A stretch of 7,484 nt of DNA. Source: JAISJU01 sp031555675 (GTDB taxonomy: Bacteria > Bacteroidota > Bacteroidia > Bacteroidales > Paludibacteraceae). This document shows positions 5,350-7,484 of the stretch, piece after piece (position 1 is the first letter of the stretch; every line of letters starts with the position of its first letter). The translations under genes and the position numbers were made by a program. The notes beneath the pieces are model-generated. The model saw only the letters and a list, made by a program, of their open reading frames with translations. It was not told the origin of the DNA and ran no database searches. The stretch covers positions 1 through 7,484 of the forward strand of contig JAVBUB010000024.1 in NCBI GenBank assembly GCA_031555675.1. The letters are read 5' to 3'.

Positions 5350-6171
5350 ATGAACCATATGCAAAAAATCACCATCAGTTGGATTGTTTTATTCCTGCTA
5401 TTTAATGTTTCCGTGTACGCAGATAATCTCTTTGAAAGCAGTCCAAGGACTCTTATTGCAGTATCTCGACCAAATATTTGGTCATATATTCAAAATACAG
5501 CCACCTTAACTGCTGTAGAAAAGCTGGAAGGAAGTCTTTTTTTTCAAAACCATTTTAATATGAAAGAACTTTCCACAAAGAGTATCCAGGTAGGCGCACA
5601 TGCACGTTTTTTGAATATAGGAATTGCTTTTTCTTCTTTTGGTTATTCTAATTATAACGAAAATATCATAGGTTTGGCATTCGCCCGTAAATTCTCTAAA
5701 AGATGGATGTTGGGAATTCAATTTGATTATTACTCCGTTTACTTTTCGAAAACAGAAGGTTACAAAGGAAAAATATTTCCACAGATAGGCATTCTATCAC
5801 AGCCTGCCGAAAATTTTTATATTGGATTTCAGGTTTTTAATCCAACGCACGAAAGAATAAAAACAACCTATTTTTATAAAGAAATACCCTCTGTCTTTTC
5901 TCTAGGAGGAAGCTATTATTTTTCCAATAAACTGATAACAGGGATCCAGCTGGATAAAGAAATAAAATCCAACCTGCAAATATCTGTAGAAATAAATTAT
6001 CAATTTTTGGAATATTTGTCTGTTAAGTTAGGATGTATTAAAAACGAAATACTAATTCCGGATATGGGGTTGGGAGTAACTTTAAGCAACCTTAGAATAG
6101 ATACAGATTTTAAGTTTCATTCTACGCTGGGAATTATTTCCGGTATTGCTTTAACTTATAAAATGAAGTGA
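5350..6171 (+). CDS. PorV/PorQ-like outer-membrane beta-barrel protein
   Basis: This 273-residue protein starts with a clear signal peptide: polar MNHMQK, a hydrophobic core ISWIVLFLLFNVSV, and a VYA cleavage site at residues 22-24. The mature part is a series of amphipathic strands with alternating hydrophobic and polar residues, ending in a strand with aromatic and Lys residues (ALTYKMK), as expected for an outer-membrane barrel. Its overall pattern (Trp/Asn-rich start; LEGSLFFQNHFNMKELS; a GIAFSSFGYSNYNE segment; QVFNPT; ALTYK ending) recalls the Bacteroidota PorV/PorQ-like conserved family. I do not claim it is PorV itself, which is longer and has a type IX secretion role. Mature pore or scaffold function is unknown. 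The gene overlaps the next by one base, implying one operon. The promoter lies so close that ATG 5359 (fourth codon) is an alternative start; it leaves the signal peptide essentially intact. Confidence 0.75.
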   Translation: MNHMQKITISWIVLFLLFNVSVYADNLFESSPRTLIAVSRPNIWSYIQNTATLTAVEKLEGSLFFQNHFNMKELSTKSIQVGAHARFLNIGIAFSSFGYSNYNENIIGLAFARKFSKRWMLGIQFDYYSVYFSKTEGYKGKIFPQIGILSQPAENFYIGFQVFNPTHERIKTTYFYKEIPSVFSLGGSYYFSNKLITGIQLDKEIKSNLQISVEINYQFLEYLSVKLGCIKNEILIPDMGLGVTLSNLRIDTDFKFHSTLGIISGIALTYKMK

Positions 6172-7484
6172 TGAAGAAATATCTGCTCCTTTCATTTTTT
6201 ATGTTGCTATCTATTCGATTGTTTGCTGCAGAGTCAACCCCCGAAATTATACAAAATATTATGGAGCAAATCGCTGAAAATAAAGAGGACGAAGAGTTCG
6301 ATTTCAGTTCATTACAAGATGATTTGCAACAATTTGCAGAACACCCTGTTAACCTGAACCATACTACCAAAGAAGAACTTGAACAATTATATTTATTATC
6401 CGATATCCAAATCGAAAACCTGCTGTACTACCTATATCGGTATGCTCCTATGTATTCTATTTATGAACTACAATTAATAGAAGGCTTTGATAACCAAAGC
6501 ATTCAGAATATACTTCCTTTTGTGGATGTACATCCGGAAAAACACCAAAACAACTTTAATTTACCTCGTCTTTTAAAGTATGGCAAACAATCTGTTTATC
6601 TACAAAGCAGATATACTATTGAACAAAAGGAGGGCTATAAACACATAGATAAAGATATATTAGCCGAGCATCCAAATAAAAAATATTGGGGAGAACCTTT
6701 TTATGGCATGCTAAAATATAGTTTCCAATCAAAAAACAGGCTCATATTTGGCTTTACAGCAGAAAAAGATGAAGGAGAGCCATTCTGGAATAAACACCAT
6801 AAAGGTTTCGATTTTTATTCAGCTCATCTACAACTAAATGACTTAGGCATATTTAAACGCATCATCATAGGCGACTACAAAGCATGTTTCGGCTATGGCT
6901 TGGTAATGAATAACAATTTTTCGATGGGAAAATCGTCTTATGTCCTTAACGTATTACCAAACAGCCGGGGATTAAACAAAACCTCATCGGCTAACGAAAC
7001 AAGTTTTTTCAGAGGAGCGGCAACATCCGTAAGAATAAGCAAATTTCAATTTTCGGTTCTTTATTCGAATAAAAAGATTGATGCTTCAATAAGTACAGAT
7101 CAAGTTTTTACATCATTAAAAACCGACGGGCTGCATCGTATTCAAAGCGAATGGGAAAAGCGCAAAACAGTTACCCAACAGATTATTGGTGGAAATATAG
7201 AGTTTGCCTGTCGACGGTTCAAAACCGGGATAACCTTTACAGGTGTACTATTTAACCGGCAATGGCAACCGGAACCGGCGCCGTATAACTTATATTATTT
7301 TCGAGGAAAAGAACAATATTCCTCCAGCATAGATTATCAATATAACTGGCGACGGATTCGCATTTTTGGCGAAACTGCTTTGAGTTTTAATAAGTCAATG
7401 GCAACTCTTAACGGACTTTCTATTAATCCAAGTTCAAGAATTACATTTTTATTATTGCAAAGATTTTATTCAAAAGAATATCAG
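6171..7484 (+). CDS. Helix-hairpin-helix domain outer-membrane protein, 3'-truncated
   Basis: This frame is missing its end: 438 codons are open up to the window edge. The ATG overlaps the TGA of the previous gene (TGATG). A signal peptide is clear (MKKYLLLSFFMLLSIRLFAA, residues 1-20). Residues 25-58 are acidic and helical. Residues 60-119 form a ComEA-like pair of helix-hairpin-helix units, VNLNHTTKEELEQL... and YSIYELQLIEGFDNQSIQNI. The usual Gly-Ile-Gly hairpins are replaced by LLSD and GFD, so DNA binding by the usual route is doubtful. From about 150 onward the sequence is strand-like with many aromatic residues (YGMLKYSF, RLIFGFTAEKD, FGETALSFN), which suggests a large beta barrel. Bacteroidota commonly have such exported HhH proteins of about 650-750 residues, whose function is unknown to me. 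DNA uptake is a possible but unproven link. The partner gene upstream suggests a joint envelope function. Confidence 0.8.
   Translation, partial: MKKYLLLSFFMLLSIRLFAAESTPEIIQNIMEQIAENKEDEEFDFSSLQDDLQQFAEHPVNLNHTTKEELEQLYLLSDIQIENLLYYLYRYAPMYSIYELQLIEGFDNQSIQNILPFVDVHPEKHQNNFNLPRLLKYGKQSVYLQSRYTIEQKEGYKHIDKDILAEHPNKKYWGEPFYGMLKYSFQSKNRLIFGFTAEKDEGEPFWNKHHKGFDFYSAHLQLNDLGIFKRIIIGDYKACFGYGLVMNNNFSMGKSSYVLNVLPNSRGLNKTSSANETSFFRGAATSVRISKFQFSVLYSNKKIDASISTDQVFTSLKTDGLHRIQSEWEKRKTVTQQIIGGNIEFACRRFKTGITFTGVLFNRQWQPEPAPYNLYYFRGKEQYSSSIDYQYNWRRIRIFGETALSFNKSMATLNGLSINPSSRITFLLLQRFYSKEYQ

Overview
The window looks like a chromosomal fragment of a Bacteroidota bacterium, most likely a Bacteroidales relative. 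This rests on four things. The Upp and PNPase sequences are of the type I associate with Bacteroidales (from memory, no search run). Promoter-like TAnnTTTG boxes precede several genes, in one case with a TTTG box 19 bp upstream. The leaders are A/T-rich and lack clear Shine-Dalgarno sequences. Two genes code for outer-membrane proteins of types typical of this phylum.

Layout. 1-552 (+): 3' part of a tandem SnoaL/NTF2-like gene, followed by a hairpin terminator. 623-799 (+): N-terminal remnant of a pyridoxamine-5'-phosphate-oxidase-like flavoprotein, then about 340 bp of AT-rich sequence with no recognisable gene but one perfect palindrome. 1138-1986 (-): two abutting genes, an antibiotic-biosynthesis-monooxygenase-like protein followed by a GNAT acetyltransferase. 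2115-2768 (-): upp, uracil phosphoribosyltransferase. 2769-3025: divergent intergenic region with a 30-bp inverted repeat, a 7-bp tandem repeat and promoter-like boxes for both directions. 3026-5161 (+): pnp, polynucleotide phosphorylase, with a single in-frame TAA at codon 315 that separates the N-terminal half from the catalytic/KH/S1 half; a strong intrinsic terminator follows. 5350-7484 (+): a two-gene operon coding for a PorV/PorQ-like outer-membrane barrel and a helix-hairpin-helix protein predicted to be an outer-membrane barrel; the second gene runs off the window.

How the genes fit together. upp (pyrimidine salvage) and pnp (RNA decay) are divergent housekeeping genes and share a control region. 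The monooxygenase/acetyltransferase pair looks like one small translationally coupled accessory unit. The 5350-7484 pair overlap by one base and were probably selected to be made together at the outer membrane. I see no phage, IS element, CRISPR array, tRNA or rRNA, and no convincing new defence or biosynthetic system. The most notable point is the interrupted pnp gene, which may be a real mutation or a sequencing/assembly error.
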